From Brassica napus (taxonomy: Eukaryota > Streptophyta > Magnoliopsida > Brassicales > Brassicaceae): 64,000 nt of DNA. Each line of letters opens with the position of its first letter. The first letter of the stretch is position 1. Below, piece after piece: positions 24,482-36,100 of the stretch. The notes under the pieces were generated by a model. It worked only from the letters and a program-made list of their open reading frames with translations. It made no database searches and was not told the DNA's origin. The stretch spans positions 14,525,389 through 14,589,388 of the forward strand of contig NC_063436.1 in the NCBI RefSeq assembly GCF_020379485.1, read 5' to 3'. Made by a program: the position numbers and the translations under genes.

Positions 24482-24990
24482 TCAGACTTTGCCTTCGAGT
24501 TTATCGTTATTAACAAGAGGAAGCAACTCCATCTTGGTTCTTGGTGTTTGAGGAGTCCTAGGAGTTCCAGGCGTTTGTTGCGAAAGCATATGCCTCACGT
24601 ACCCATACAATGTGCTTGCAGCATCAGAAGAGTTATTCCACATCCAACAGTATTCATATACCATATTGGGTTACAGAATATCAACCACAACACCAGTACA
24701 GCCACTGCAACCTTCAAAAAGTACATAACCCATGCTCAAGATTTTCTTGGTTACCGTAAGGTTTCCAGCTAAATTGATTGTGACTGCAGCTGCGGAGTGA
24801 ATGACATAGAAGATGGAGAAGTTGAGACAAAAGGCTAACACAACAGAACTTATTAAAATGATGAGGGCTGACCACGGAGACTGGTGTTTCAAATCAACTC
24901 ATCATTCCATTGCCTTCCAGTAGTAATTCTGGTATCATGAGGATCATGGTGGCGAAAGGCCCTATGTAGTCTATTGTGTTTATGCTACAT
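24482..24990 (-). pseudogene. UDP-galactose transporter (UDP-GALT1-like) pseudogene
   Basis: On the minus strand the remains read IDYIGPFATMILMIPELLLE, then SPWSALIILISSVVLAFCLN and FSIFYVIHSAAAVTINLAGN, then LKVAVAVLV, YGYVRHMLSQQTPGTPRTP and finally KMELLPLVNNDKLEGKV. This is the C-terminal third of the Arabidopsis UDP-galactose transporter 1 type of nucleotide-sugar carrier (At1g77610 by memory). The copy has at least two frameshifts and a TGA where the family has Trp (near 24905). A short duplicated or rearranged patch follows AGNLTV, and there is no 5' half. It cannot make a transporter. Its functional relative lies on another Arabidopsis chromosome, so this is a transposed fragment. Confidence 0.8.
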
Positions 24991-25223
24991 AAAATAAGAA
25001 CATGAGAACAATCAAATCTCTCTTCCATTGCGTCTTTGATGTAGTTCTTTAGTTTCTATTTCTCATCTCGCGTTAATAGCCTCGAGCTTATACTTGAATC
25101 TCCATGATTTAGGCAAGTTTGTCCTTCTCCATCTCATGTACTTTTCTGTCTTAAGAGACAATACACATCAAACAGTTCGTATGAAGAAAGTTTCCTCTGA
25201 ACATCCGTTTATTTCAGTATTAA

Positions 25224-25386
25224 GAGCATGATTATTGGGAAGTTCTTGGGGTGAGGTTCTTAGCGGAATATAAGATATTTAAGAGCCGGTTCTTAGTTTT
25301 TTTAGTTAAAAATTAAGAGACGGATTCTTAAATATCTTATATTCCGCTAAGAACCTCACCCTAAGAACTTCTCAATAATCATGCTC
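25224..25386. mobile_element. Tourist-type (PIF/Harbinger) foldback MITE
   Basis: A 163-bp element flanked by TAA (25221-25223 and 25387-25389), the 3-bp target of PIF/Harbinger elements. The left arm GAGCATGATTATTGGGAAGT is mirrored at the right end. The inverted arms continue for about 65 bp (GGTTCTTAGCGGAATATAAG on both strands) around a short central loop. A transcript through it would form a long, nearly perfect hairpin. Confidence 0.88.
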
Positions 25387-25389
25387 TAA

Positions 25390-26653
25390 GTCATCCTCCT
25401 TTTAGATATGTACTCTTTTCACAATGTATTTGGCTAAATAGATTCCATTGGCAAGCAATAAACCCTAGCCGCCTACCAGATTTTGCACCTTTGATGGAAT
25501 CATCATACGGCCAATGCGATAAGGAATAGAGAGGTTCAGTTTCACCCTTCAGATATATAAATTTGGTTGGTGCGACAGATTAATTTGGACAAGGATCACG
25601 AATTGACCAAAACTTGTAATTAATAGGATTTATTGTTTGATGTCTTGTATTTTGGTAAAAACATATGCTAGTTTTGTAAATAATTAACAGAATGGTTTAA
25701 TTTTAGTAGAGGCTGTAGTTTTGGATTTTTTGCTATAAAATTTTTTTTTGAACGATTTTATGGTTTTACCTTTAAATTTTATTGCTGTAGGTTTATTTCA
25801 AAGTTTTAAAAGCACTAGATCTAAAGCCGTAGAAAAATTGATTTCTAGAACAATTTAAAGATTTTGGACTCTACTTTTAAGTTTTATTAATAAAACTTTA
25901 TTGTTTTGATTTTATTGTTCTAGAGAGATTTACGGCTGTGTAAAGCACTCACAGCCAAACACCTCTGTAAAGCACCACACAAAATTATCTCTTACCGACT
26001 TTTAGTTTGTTTTTTCTTTGTTTGACCAGAACTCTAAATTTTGGAATTTGTTTTGGCTGAGAATTTAATTAATGTACACACATTATTGTAATTGACCGGA
26101 TTTTTATATATGTTTTTTTTCTTTCTTTGTTAAATAAACTAATTAGTAACGTATGTATTTTTCTTTGTCTGACCAGAACTCTAAGTTTGGAATTTGTTTT
26201 TGTTGAGAATTTAATTAATGCAAGACTTATACTCATTATTGCAATTGGATTCTTTAGGATATATGTAATTATTTTCTTTCTTTGTTAAAGAAACTAATTA
26301 GTAACGTATATAAGTACCAATTTATTAAGAGCATGCCCAACGGTTACGACTCTATTTTAAGTATTTGTAACACAATTTATTATTATTTTAATATAATTTG
26401 TTAATGATATTTTTAAAAATTTAAAAACAAGAGCAAAGTGAGATGAGATAGACACATGGCAAATAAGCTTAGGACTGATTGCTAAATGTTGCATGCAGGG
26501 ATATTCTCTATTTTTCTCTCACTTACTTTTCTATTTTATATATTAATTTTTTTGCAGAAATATATGCTCTAAGTATTTAAAAGGGAGATGATCATTTTCT
26601 CTCAACCCAAAATAAAACATCTCCAGAAAAGGAAAAGAGATAGAAAGATAACA
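25390..26653. other. Intergenic DNA with duplicated promoter modules of DEFL copy 2
   Basis: A module containing TGACCAGAACTCTAA and GAGAATTTAATTAATG occurs twice, at about 26014-26074 and 26161-26222 (offset about 147 bp). Each copy is followed by ACTAATTAGTAACGTAT. The same downstream phrase lies before the first DEFL gene. The first 600 bases are unassigned AT-rich DNA. Confidence 0.6.
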
Positions 26654-26976
26654 ATGTCAGCACAGAAGATTCAATTTGCTTCTTTGATTCTAGCTTTTTC
26701 TCTTCTGTTTTCTCAATCAACTGGTAATATTATCCTTTTCTAATTATTCGTAATTGAATGATATAATAAAATGACCTGGTTTATTTTTAAATAACCTTTT
26801 CAGGTGAGTGTAACTATAGATACCCAGTACCACCCGTAGCAATTTGTAAGAAGAATGACGACTGCAAGAACGCGTGCGTGCCGCCTTCAGAAGATCCAAA
26901 TTATCTAGAGTGCATTACTTCCCGTTCTCCCCCAAAGTATTTTGGCACATGTTGTTGTTTACTAAAAGAAACGTAG
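26654..26976 (+). CDS. Defensin-like cysteine-rich secreted peptide (copy 2)
   Basis: Two exons, 26654-26723 and 26804-26976, encode 80 aa. Residues 1-23 (MSAQKIQFASLILAFSLLFS) are a signal peptide closely matching copy 1. The mature peptide keeps all eight cysteines, including CKKNDDCKNAC and the FGTCCCL triplet, but the loops have changed (VPPVAIC; ITSRSPPKY). Both the conserved cysteine frame and diverged loops are usual for tandem DEFL families under diversifying selection. The intron sits at the same place as in copy 1. Both genes are preceded by related upstream sequence, so the duplicated unit included the promoter. Confidence 0.8.
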
Positions 26977-27089
26977 TCTTACATATCATAACATTTAATA
27001 TCAATCAAAAAATAATGTTTGCATCGTTTGAATTTTTCCTCTAGAAGGTCAGTATCAACTAGTTGACTTTATTTTATTTTTTTGCTGAA

Positions 27090-27784
27090 GTCTTCTCCCT
27101 ATTGACTTGTCCCAAAGAACATTCCGTTAACTTCTGCATCCAATGTCTGATATCAAACAGTTAATTCCCCAACTCGATACTTTGATCTTGAGCATTAATG
27201 ATACGTGTGAGTTCCATGTTATCACCTTCAAACCAGACATTATGCCATCCTTTAATCCACATCAATTGTAAAGCAAATAAAAAAGACATAGATTCACTTG
27301 TAAAATTGTTTGTGCACCAGTTACCTTAGCCGATCCTGACAGTATGTAATTGCCTTCATGATCTCTAACTATCTATCCAATACCCGAATCCTCTCTGTCC
27401 CTGTGGAAGCTACTATCGAAATTACATTTCACCCAAACCTTGAAACGGCGGTTCCCAAGCAGAACTTCTAATGCTTCTGGAAATATTGAAATTATTTTCT
27501 CTATAGTTAGTAAACCATTCATCACTCGTTTCAATCGCTCTCCTCGCTTCCTCTATAGGTTGAGTGTTTCTTTTAGAAAACATGAACTCATTCCTTGATT
27601 TTCACAATATCTAAAGAATCCAAAGACACCAACGGTCTTCCTTGAAGTCCTCCATCCACTGAAACAGAATCAATAAATTATCTTCCAAAGTATCATTAAA
27701 AGTTGAAATCGATAGATTATTAGCGCAATGCCACCCTTCTTCATATGGACAGATAAACAATATATGACTAGCTTAAAATCTGCG
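27090..27784 (-). mobile_element. LINE relic, RNase H-like domain part
   Basis: Minus-strand coding remains read FICPYEEGWHCANNLSIST, then LILFQWMEDFKEDRWCLWI, ...SRNEFMFSKR and VKCNFDSSFHRDREDSGIG, then VRDHEGNYILSGSAK and GWHNVWFEGDN. This is the linker and RNase H-like (RVT_3) tail of a plant LINE; the NFDxSF motif holds the first catalytic Asp. Stops and shifts interrupt it. The preceding zinc-finger part continues at 28850-29060, so the element has been split by the AT-rich insert. Confidence 0.75.
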
Positions 27785-28332
27785 TCTCGAACGGAATGAA
27801 CATTGTATATATAAACTATATTATATATTTTTTATGTTATTTTACATATTATAAAATGATAAATATATATTAAATAATTGAAAAATCAGTAACTATTACG
27901 TATATAATTAAATTAGTGCAAACACATAAATTAAAACAATCACTCTTGCTTATTTACAATCAGTGTTACATAAATTAAAACAATCAACGTTAACTATTTT
28001 ATATGGTATATAATCAAATTCAAATAATATTGATATTGATATAGATCTATAGTATATATTTAATATAACAACCTATTAAATGAAATGAGGCTTCCAATTC
28101 ATATTGTTTTAAGATCATTTGTATATTTTTTATAACAAAAATTCGAAATCATTGATGACATAATTTTAAATGTAGAATTTTTAATATTTTTTAACTATTT
28201 AAATCGTTTTGAGAAAATTCAATGCAAAGTTCAAAATTAAATTATTTTTTCCCAATATTTACTCAATGCAATTTTGAAATTAAAATATTTATGTATTTCT
28301 TAGATGGTATGTAGTAACATAAATGTTATTAA

Positions 28333-28363
<31 letters not shown>

Positions 28364-28849
28364 TGAATATCTATTAAGTGAGACTTCCTACTCTTATTGT
28401 TTTATAATCATTTTTATCTTGTTATAATAAAAAAATATTAAACCATTGATCACAATTTTTTCTGTGAAATTTTTAAGACTTTTAATAATTTATTTTTGTT
28501 TTTTAATTTTGAAATATAACATATACGAAAAAATAAATTCTTATTATATGGGTAATGTGATTGTTTAATTTCTTTTAATAGTATAAAATTAAACAAAAAT
28601 AATAAGGGTACATAAGTTTTATCAAATTTCTATTATTGAAAATCGTTAATTATCATATATATTTTAATCAAATTAGATAATTCCGTATATTTTATTTAAG
28701 AAAATAATTTAAGTATATTAATGATTAATTTATTATTAGCTTAATAAAAATATAATATATGTTTAGATGAACAAACATATTATTTAGAAACTTTGAAAAA
28801 TATTCACGTGAAATAGCTAAAATATTGTAATGCTTTTCAAATAATATAT
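27785..28849. repeat. AT-rich insert splitting the LINE relic
   Basis: About 1.06 kb of extremely AT-rich DNA lies between two parts of one LINE reading path. Within it a unit of roughly 300 bp recurs in diverged form: 28060-28200 and 28365-28490 share the order ACCTATTAA/CTATTAAGTGA, CATTGTTTTA-type, TTATAA, and CATTGATCACA-like words. A 27-bp AT run lies at 28332-28359. I could not define clean ends; a Helitron or MITE-like insertion is possible. Confidence 0.4.
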
Positions 28850-29060
28850 AAGAGATTTATTGTTTCTTCCTCCAAACAACAATCGTTGACAGATAGGATC
28901 AATTTTAATTCCTCTAGAGCACATTCTGGTAGCTACTGCCAACTCCCCTAAACCACTTTCCATAAAAAAATGTTGAAGTTTTGGAAGAATTTAAATTTCC
29001 ATATCTTCCTCTTGGTGACCTGAGAACCTTCTGGTGGTAATATTTGGTCATCTTCGTTAT
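28850..29060 (-). mobile_element. LINE relic, zinc-binding region part
   Basis: On the minus strand, IWKFKFFQNFNIFLWK is followed by AVATRMCSRGIKIDPICQR and CCLEEET in shifting frames. This is the zf-RVT domain (P-KIKxFLWR...L.TR..CRGI..D..C..C..EEET) that normally directly precedes the RNase H part now at 27090-27784. Confidence 0.65.
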
Positions 29061-29610
29061 AGATATGAGTTAACAGCCAATTTATATAGTGTTCCATAAC
29101 TTCATAACTTCATACTCCAATTTGAAAGGCTTTGTATACTGTAACATGGGCCTAGTAATTATTACGATTAAAGACTTTAGGGGTTGGTAGATTTGTAGTT
29201 ATTCATGTCAATAATACAAGAGAGACTTTCCAGAACTAGAACTGTTGTGTTGTCTTTTTGTTAGGCTTGTGCATTCTGACCATCTACGTGTTTCTTATTT
29301 ATGAAAATCTATAATCTAAACATTTTAATTCAAAAATTAAAGCAGTCTCATTCTGGGTTTCTTCTTGAGTACATCCATATATCAAAATGTATATATTTCT
29401 TTTTTTGGAAGACAAAACTTTTGAGCTTTCCAAAACTTTTTTCGAAACAATTATGCTTTGATTTTATGGTACACTTGGAAAACGAGAAATCATAAAATAT
29501 TTAATTGTAAAGAGAGATCTCCGATAGACACTCTTCAATTGGTGACTCTAGAAGAGAAAAGCTAGAAGATTGCATACCAGAAAGAAATCGAAGAGGAAGT
29601 AGAATCGCAG
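29061..29610. other. Unassigned intergenic DNA
   Basis: AT-rich sequence with no supportable gene; a 64-codon frame at 29301-29495 is composed of AT-biased codons and matches nothing. Confidence 0.3.
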
Positions 29611-30081
29611 GAAGAAGCACAACCCTTAGAAGTGCTGATCCACCTTCCATCCCCCATGGAGCATTGTGTCCCCATCTTCCAAATTGATGCCTTGTGGGTC
29701 GGTCATGAACAACATAGTGGTCTCAGGTGGTACCTTTGGGATGATATGGAAGGTAATATGCATGGTGAAATGGGTTGTAGAAGAAGTCTGTCGGCCCACC
29801 ACACAAAGCTAAATGGGATATGTCATGTCTAAGTGACCGAAATATATTTTTAGTGAAGTTTGAAATGGACTATCATGATGGTGGATGATCCCCTGGACTG
29901 GACTGCTTTTAGATCAGAAATGCAGCATTCCCATAATCTTAGGGATCATTTTTACGTTATTTTTATACTGTTTATTTCTAGATCTCAAAATGTTTGTGTG
30001 GATCGCCTTGCAAAAAGAGTTTGGGTACGTGGGAATCTTTTCTTCCACGTAAGCAGGTCCAGCTCTGTACATATATTGTAA
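29611..30081 (+). mobile_element. LINE RNase H-like domain relic, plus strand
   Basis: Two frames together read QIDALWVGHEQHSGLRWYLW, then EGNMHGEMGCRRSLSAHHT and MVDDPLDWTAFRSEMQ, then SRSQNVCVDRLAKRVWVRG and FFHVS. This is the RVT_3 RNase H-like tail of a plant LINE: DxSW-like start, LHxE-like middle, and R-x-x-N-x-x-AD-x-LAK end. It is interrupted near 29830-29860 and lacks the upstream domains. Confidence 0.75.
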
Positions 30082-31856
30082 GCATATTTGCACAGGGTCC
30101 ATTACAATCTTTAAAAAATTTAAGCTCAAATTAGAATCTAAATTTTTTTAATATTTATTTTTTATCTAAGAAAAAAAGTTTTAAATTTTCTTTCTTTTCT
30201 TTAAAAAATGCCTCAATTTTTTTTCTGCTCATGGCCCATTTTACTATTGAGACGAGCCTGCATGTAAGTTACGATCAGCCGGTAAATGCAGATCGTAACT
30301 TAATATATGGTGTTTGTTGGAAAAAAAATATAAGGGCAATATTTAGCCCTAGATCTCGTTAAAATAAAGAATGTAGCAACAATTAGTTTTCATATTCTCC
30401 AAATTAAGTGGAAAGAGAAGGTCCGGATCCGAATGAAGAACTGAAGCTCCACTCAGTGCTCTCTTAAGTGAAATGTAGACATATATTGAGCTTTTGAAGA
30501 ACGTGAAGTTGTTCATGTGGTGATCTAGACTGAGAAGGTAGGATGGAACTAGAGATTTAGGTTTCATATAAGAAAATTGCTCTAATCTTCAACATAACCA
30601 TTTTATAATGAGCTTATTAGTTACATTGCTTAATCATAGATGAATCCGCAGTTGTTACCGATTCCTTCTTATACACAATTTTAAACGCATATCAAAGAGA
30701 GTAACATTGTAGGTAGAATTTTCTCAGTGATGTTGCATACAAGCGACATGTAACTTGCTTGATGCAACCGTGACAGAAGGAAGGGTCTTTCGTTTCTTTG
30801 CCGATCTTCCATCTCTTCTCTTTGTCAGTTCATTGGAAAGAAATGTAAACCAATAGAGAATCAGTAAGTTAAGGTTACGAAAAGTCAACTAATACTGTAA
30901 TAGTAATTAAAAAAAAACAAGTAATAATCTCTTTATATTTATAGTTATTTTTTATGTTTTGCCACCTATTAAAGTAAAATAAAATTTGATTATAAATACA
31001 TATTTTCTCTTTATGTCATTTGAACATTTTTTTTCTTTCTTACATAAAAAATTGTTATTTAAAACTTTCATGCAATTTGTATATATTTCAAATTTAACAT
31101 TAATTGCAAGATACATCGATCTTATAAACAAATTTATTTATGTTTATATATTATTGATTAAATAAGTGTATCTGATAAAAACAAAAATACATTTTTATCA
31201 TTTTTATATGTATAAAATATAAAAATGTCAAAAACACAATAAGTATCTTCATGATTAAAATTAGAATTTAGTATTTGATAAAAATACAATTTATTAGTAT
31301 TAACTAATAAAAACAAGATAAAAGTATAATTCTTATTTCTTGGCTAGAAACTTTTATTTTTAAACTATTTTTAAAATGTCGACCAAATTAACCAAGTCTT
31401 AAAACCAAAAACAAAAAAATCTGAGAACAGAAGGAGAATAGTACTAGTCTATTAGATAATTTTTTTATCACTGAGCTAATTATTTGTTTTATTTTGCTAT
31501 TGAAAAACTCTTAACAAATTTATGACAAATACAATCAGAGATGTACATGATGATGTGATATAATTAGTTTGGTGAAAAATATAAAAAGAAAGAAAAAAAT
31601 AAATGAAGTGGAGAGTAATAAATGAAGAGGAAGAGTCATCGCTGTCATGGTCGCAGTTAAAGAGGGTGGTCAGAGTCAGAACTCTCCCTTAAGCAACCTT
31701 CCAAATTTATTGATACATTTCTGTATCCCAAGATCCACCCACCACTCTCCTCCTTCTCTCTTCATCTTCGCAAGATTCTAAACCACATCTCATCCCCTCA
31801 TGTCCGAAAACAGCAAGATTCTTGCAATGTGTTGTTGACTTTGATCTCCAATCGTC
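30082..31856. other. Intergenic DNA and IQD17 promoter
   Basis: Mostly AT rich. A perfect 11-bp inverted repeat (AAGTTACGATC at 30266-30276; GATCGTAACTT at 30291-30301) could form a hairpin. The last 200 bases before 31857 are C/T rich (ACTCTCCTCCTTCTCTCTTC) as in many plant 5' leaders. No gene recognised. Confidence 0.4.
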
Positions 31857-33790
31857 ATGGGGAAGAAGAGCGGCTCTTCCTCTTCTTCCTGGCTCACCGC
31901 TGTTAAACGAGCTTTCCGATCTCCGACCAAGAAAGAACATAACAACAACAACATCAATGCTCACGGTAATGAAGCTGAGGAAGACGATGACAAGGTTTGT
32001 CTGAAATATTTGAGTGTTGTTTCTTCACTCTCTCTCCAAATCTGGACGGGATTCTTACTTTTATTCAAATGCTCTGTTTTTTTTTTGCAGAAGAGAGAGA
32101 AGCGACGGTGGTTATTCAGAAAAACAACGAATCACGACTCTTCGGCAAAGACCACCGGCGTTGTAAAAGACGGGTCTGCTCCTAAACCTGTTGAAACGGC
32201 GGCGATCAACACAAATGCTTCATCCTCTGTTTCAGAACAGAGAAACGCCGCACCACCACCGCACACCACCGTCTCCGTCGTATCGGAACTTCCTCCGGAG
32301 ACGGCGGAGCTACCAAGTATCTCAAGCCGGAGTTACTCCGCGAGAGAAAGCTACGCAGCTATCATCATCCAAACTTGTTTCAGAGGTTATCTGGTGAGCA
32401 AGTTTTCTACTAATTACAGTTAATTAATTAAATATCGTTAATTATATGTAATTAACGATTAAATGAGTATTTGGTTTAGGCAAGAAGAGCATTAAGAGCA
32501 TTGAAAGGGTTAGTGAAGCTACAAGCACTAGTGAGAGGTCACAACGTTAGGAAACAAGCTAAGATGACATTACGTTGTATGCAAGCTCTGGTCCGAGTCC
32601 AGTCTCGTGTCCTTGACCAACGTAAACGCTTGTCTCACGATGGTACTCGCAAGTCTGCCTTCAGTGACACTCAAAGTGTTCTTGAATCTCGTTTTCTTCA
32701 AGACATTTCAGACAGAAGATCCATGGTAAGATCTAATATAAGTCTCAGACATCATTGTTTCGGACATGTTAGGTAATGATGTTTTTGTTGTTGTTATAGT
32801 CAAGAGAAGGAAGTAGCATTGCTGAAGATTGGGAGGAGAGACCACAAACGATTCAAGAAGTCAAAGCAATGTTGCAAGAAAGACGAGACAATAGTTTATC
32901 AAAAGCCTTCTCGCAACCGGTAGTTAAAATTAAAAAAAATATTACACATTAATGGTTTGATTTAAAACGGTTTTTCTTCCGGTTTAGTGCCTAATTTTGC
33001 TTGGTTTTTCTGGTTAAAGATTAGGAGAACGGGAGGTAGTCAATCTATAGGAGTAGATGAAGAAGAGAGACCAAAATGGTTAGACCGATGGATGTCATCT
33101 AAACCATGGGATAAACGAGCTTCAACGGACCAAAGACCACCGATTTACAAAACCGTTGAAATGGATACTTCCCAACCGTATTTAACCCGTGCTCATTCAA
33201 GAACCGGTGCTAGTCCAAGCCGTAGCCAAAGGCCTGATACACCATCAAGAACCAGCCACCATTACAACCATCAACAACAACACAGTTTCTCATCAGCTAC
33301 ACCATCTCCGGCTAAGTCCAGACCGATACAAATCCGGTCCGCGAGTCCACGGATTCAAAGAGATGACCGGTCTGCTTACAGCTACACATCAAACACACCT
33401 AGCTTGAGGTCTAACTATAGTTTTACCGCAAGAAGTGGCTATAGCGTTTGCACCACCACCACATTGCCGAACTACATGGCCATCACTGAATCAGCAAAGG
33501 CTAGAATAAGGTCTCATAGTGCACCGAGGCAACGACCTTTGACACCTGAGAAAGACCGTGCCGGGTCAGCTAGGAAACGGCTTTCATATCCGGTTCCAGT
33601 GCAGCCACCAGTGGATTATGGTGATAGTAACAGTCAGAGTTTAAGGAGTCCGAGTCTGAAGAGTATCGGTGGTTCACAGTTGGGTGCATTGGAGCAACAG
33701 TCAAACTACTCTTCTTGCTATACCGAGTCTGTTGGTGGTGGTGGAGAGATCTCACCTGCTTCTACTAGTGATAGAAGATGGTTAAGATGA
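31857..33790 (+). CDS. IQD17: IQ67-domain calmodulin-binding protein (IQD17-like)
   Basis: Five exons, 31857-31994, 32091-32393, 32480-32725, 32800-32919 and 33020-33790, encode 525 aa. The basic N-terminus [20 protein letters not shown] is the IQD signature. The IQ67 region, spanning exons 2-3, has [19 protein letters not shown] and [16 protein letters not shown], then [11 protein letters not shown]; its intron falls inside the first IQ motif (GYL/ARR) as in all IQD genes. The C-terminal exon is Ser/Pro/Arg rich with the DUF4005 block ([20 protein letters not shown]). IQDs are microtubule- or membrane-associated calmodulin scaffolds that shape cell growth. Theoretical pI is high. Position between P1 and LIF2 matches At4g00820. 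Confidence 0.93.
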
Positions 33791-34600
33791 TAAATAAGGA
33801 AAATCTAACGGTCATAGTTTTTTCTTAAATAGTTTTTTCGGATATATATATAAATAATATTTCATTTTGACTAAGATAAGAACGATGACTTTTTAGTGTG
33901 TGTTGATGACCTTGGATATTGGTGTGTAATGTGTGATTTTGTGTGTTTTTGTTTATGTTTTAATGGAAGATTGGAAATGTAATCTTGTTACTAATTTTGG
34001 TCTTTACGTAAGCATTGTTCTAAATTTTTATTTTAAATGATTGCAATTAGATCATTATCATATGCAAGTTATGAGATGATTATTGTCGTGGTCTAACTAC
34101 TTTTCATTTACATGATGTTTTAAGTTATTGAACTTAAAAGCAATGTCTGGCCAGCTTACTATTTTCATTGTAATTTAATGCAAAAGTGAATATTAATTTA
34201 TGAAATTGACCATGAGAAAAGCTGCAACTTTGCAACTTGGGACACGAGCAAAGAACATCGCCCATGTGACATGATTCCTACACTTATCAGTCTTGTCTTC
34301 GACGTTACACTTACAAGTTACAACACACAACTCCACATCGACCTAAGATAAGAGAAGGTTACATAAAAGGACACATTATGAATTCTCTTTACGCGTGAAG
34401 ACACATTCTGATCTTAGAACACTTTAGTTGTACGGCTGTGTAAATTTGTGACAAAAATGACCTTGATATGTTTTAGAGAAGCAACCATTACATAACTTAG
34501 TTTGGAGAGTTGGTTCCAGCTGTGACGTTTATTCTGAGGTTTGCTGTTTGATGTATTTCTCTACATAATTTTTTATTTTTTAACAATAAATCAACTTTTC
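33791..34600. other. IQD17 3' flank, unassigned
   Basis: The first 200 bases are a T/G-rich 3' untranslated-like region (TGTGTGATTTTGTGTGTTTTTG). The rest shows no gene or recognised repeat. Confidence 0.35.
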
Positions 34601-34739
34601 ATACCCCAACATATTTGATCCATAATCAGTTTCTAATTCTCAAATATGTATATATATATATAAGTATATATGTCAAAAATACGATTTTTTTTTCATTTTA
34701 TTTTGATATCCATGTGTATATTTATATTTATATTAAAAA

Positions 34740-36100
34740 TTTAACTTTAGTTAACATAGTGGAATGTCGTGGATGTGTCCGTGGTGGATCAGTCACTGGT
34801 GGTTAGGTTCATGGACAATTAATGTTGTGGATGCATTCGTAGTAAATGCAATTAATTTACTGGACACAGTTTATATGCATTATGTGGACGTCATTTGATG
34901 GACACAAATGAGTTAATTAGGTGGCATTGCGTACAATTTATGAAAGACAGACTCATCTGGATGGTCAAAGTTGTATTCATGAACTCTAGCAAGTTCTTCT
35001 TCAGTCAAACTATAGTAGAACAAGTAATGCCACATCATTCATTCTCTTAATATTTACTGGAGCAATATGTGGACGGAGAAAGTATTTCTTGAATAAGATT
35101 CATACGCTCATAACATCATTTAAATACATTCAGCGTCGATTATAAAAGTTTTGTATTCTGATTATCCTGTTTTTAAATATTTGGTGTTGTGAGTAATTTG
35201 TTTCTCTTCGGCTATGTTTATACTCTCCACAATACATTCATCCATGATATACTCACATACATATTCATGAGACACCATCCACGACACACTAACCACGAGA
35301 ATCCTATCCACTATACATTCATCCATAAAACACTGTCCACAAATCACCCATCCATGAGTATTATAGATGATAGGAAAGTTTTCAGATATCCTTGAATTAG
35401 TACACATGCTCTCAGACATGGTTCGTAAGATCACAAAGTCTAAGACATTTCATACTTGAGTTTCCACTTGATTGTACAAAAACTTGAAACACAAATAGCC
35501 AATTGCATAACTTCTTTATAAAAAAGTTAACATAATTCTCTTGTCCACAAGTATCTTGTCCATAACTATTTCATTAACAAAGACTCTTACAAATAATTTG
35601 TTTTCTTTTTCTTAACTTGTTTGATTCTTATATATATGTTTTAAATTTCAAATAATGATACAAAAAAGGGAGAATATGAAAACAAATTACAAAGAGGGCT
35701 AATTACAAAATATATTCGATTATTGATGGAAATAGAGATGCAATTAAGAAGATGGAAAAGCTTATAATAATCTTGGTGACCCAGATGACAGTGGACTCAG
35801 ATTTGCAGATACATCAGGGAGGATCGCCGAGGATAAAACGGAGAGAAACGACGTACGTTGAGCAAATTTTTTGGTGACCACAACATCCGTAGGCAACCCA
35901 TTTGATATTCGTAGGCAAATTTTTCGGCACATCTATCATCCGTTGTTTAATTTGGGATTGGAATTGAGAAAGTTATTTTGAAGCTAGAGAAGATAGAGGT
36001 CTAGTGGGGAAGAAGAGTTATTTAGTTAAGGGTGTTTTTTTTTTGTCCGTCATGAGTAAGTTGTTTAGTTAAGGGGTGTCAATGTCTTTACACAGCAAAA
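34740..36100. repeat. Probable DNA-transposon remnant with GGACAC / GTCCAC motif clusters
   Basis: The left part (34750-34990) repeats words such as TGGACAC, GTGGATG and ATGGACA. The right part (35220-35370) repeats the opposite-strand words ATCCATGA, GTCCAC, ATCCACGACAC and CATTCATCCAT. The strand-mirrored clusters look like subterminal repeats of a DNA transposon. I could not fix its ends or superfamily. The 90-codon frame at 35162-35434 (minus) and its plus-strand counterpart arise from these repeats and are not genes. Confidence 0.35.

Noticed and set aside
32191..32397. 68-codon frame inside the IQD17 gene
   Set aside because: Alternative frame of exon 2; the real frame carries the IQ motif.
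35162..35434. 90-codon minus-strand frame
   Set aside because: Made of repeated CATTCATCCA-type motifs of a probable transposon remnant.
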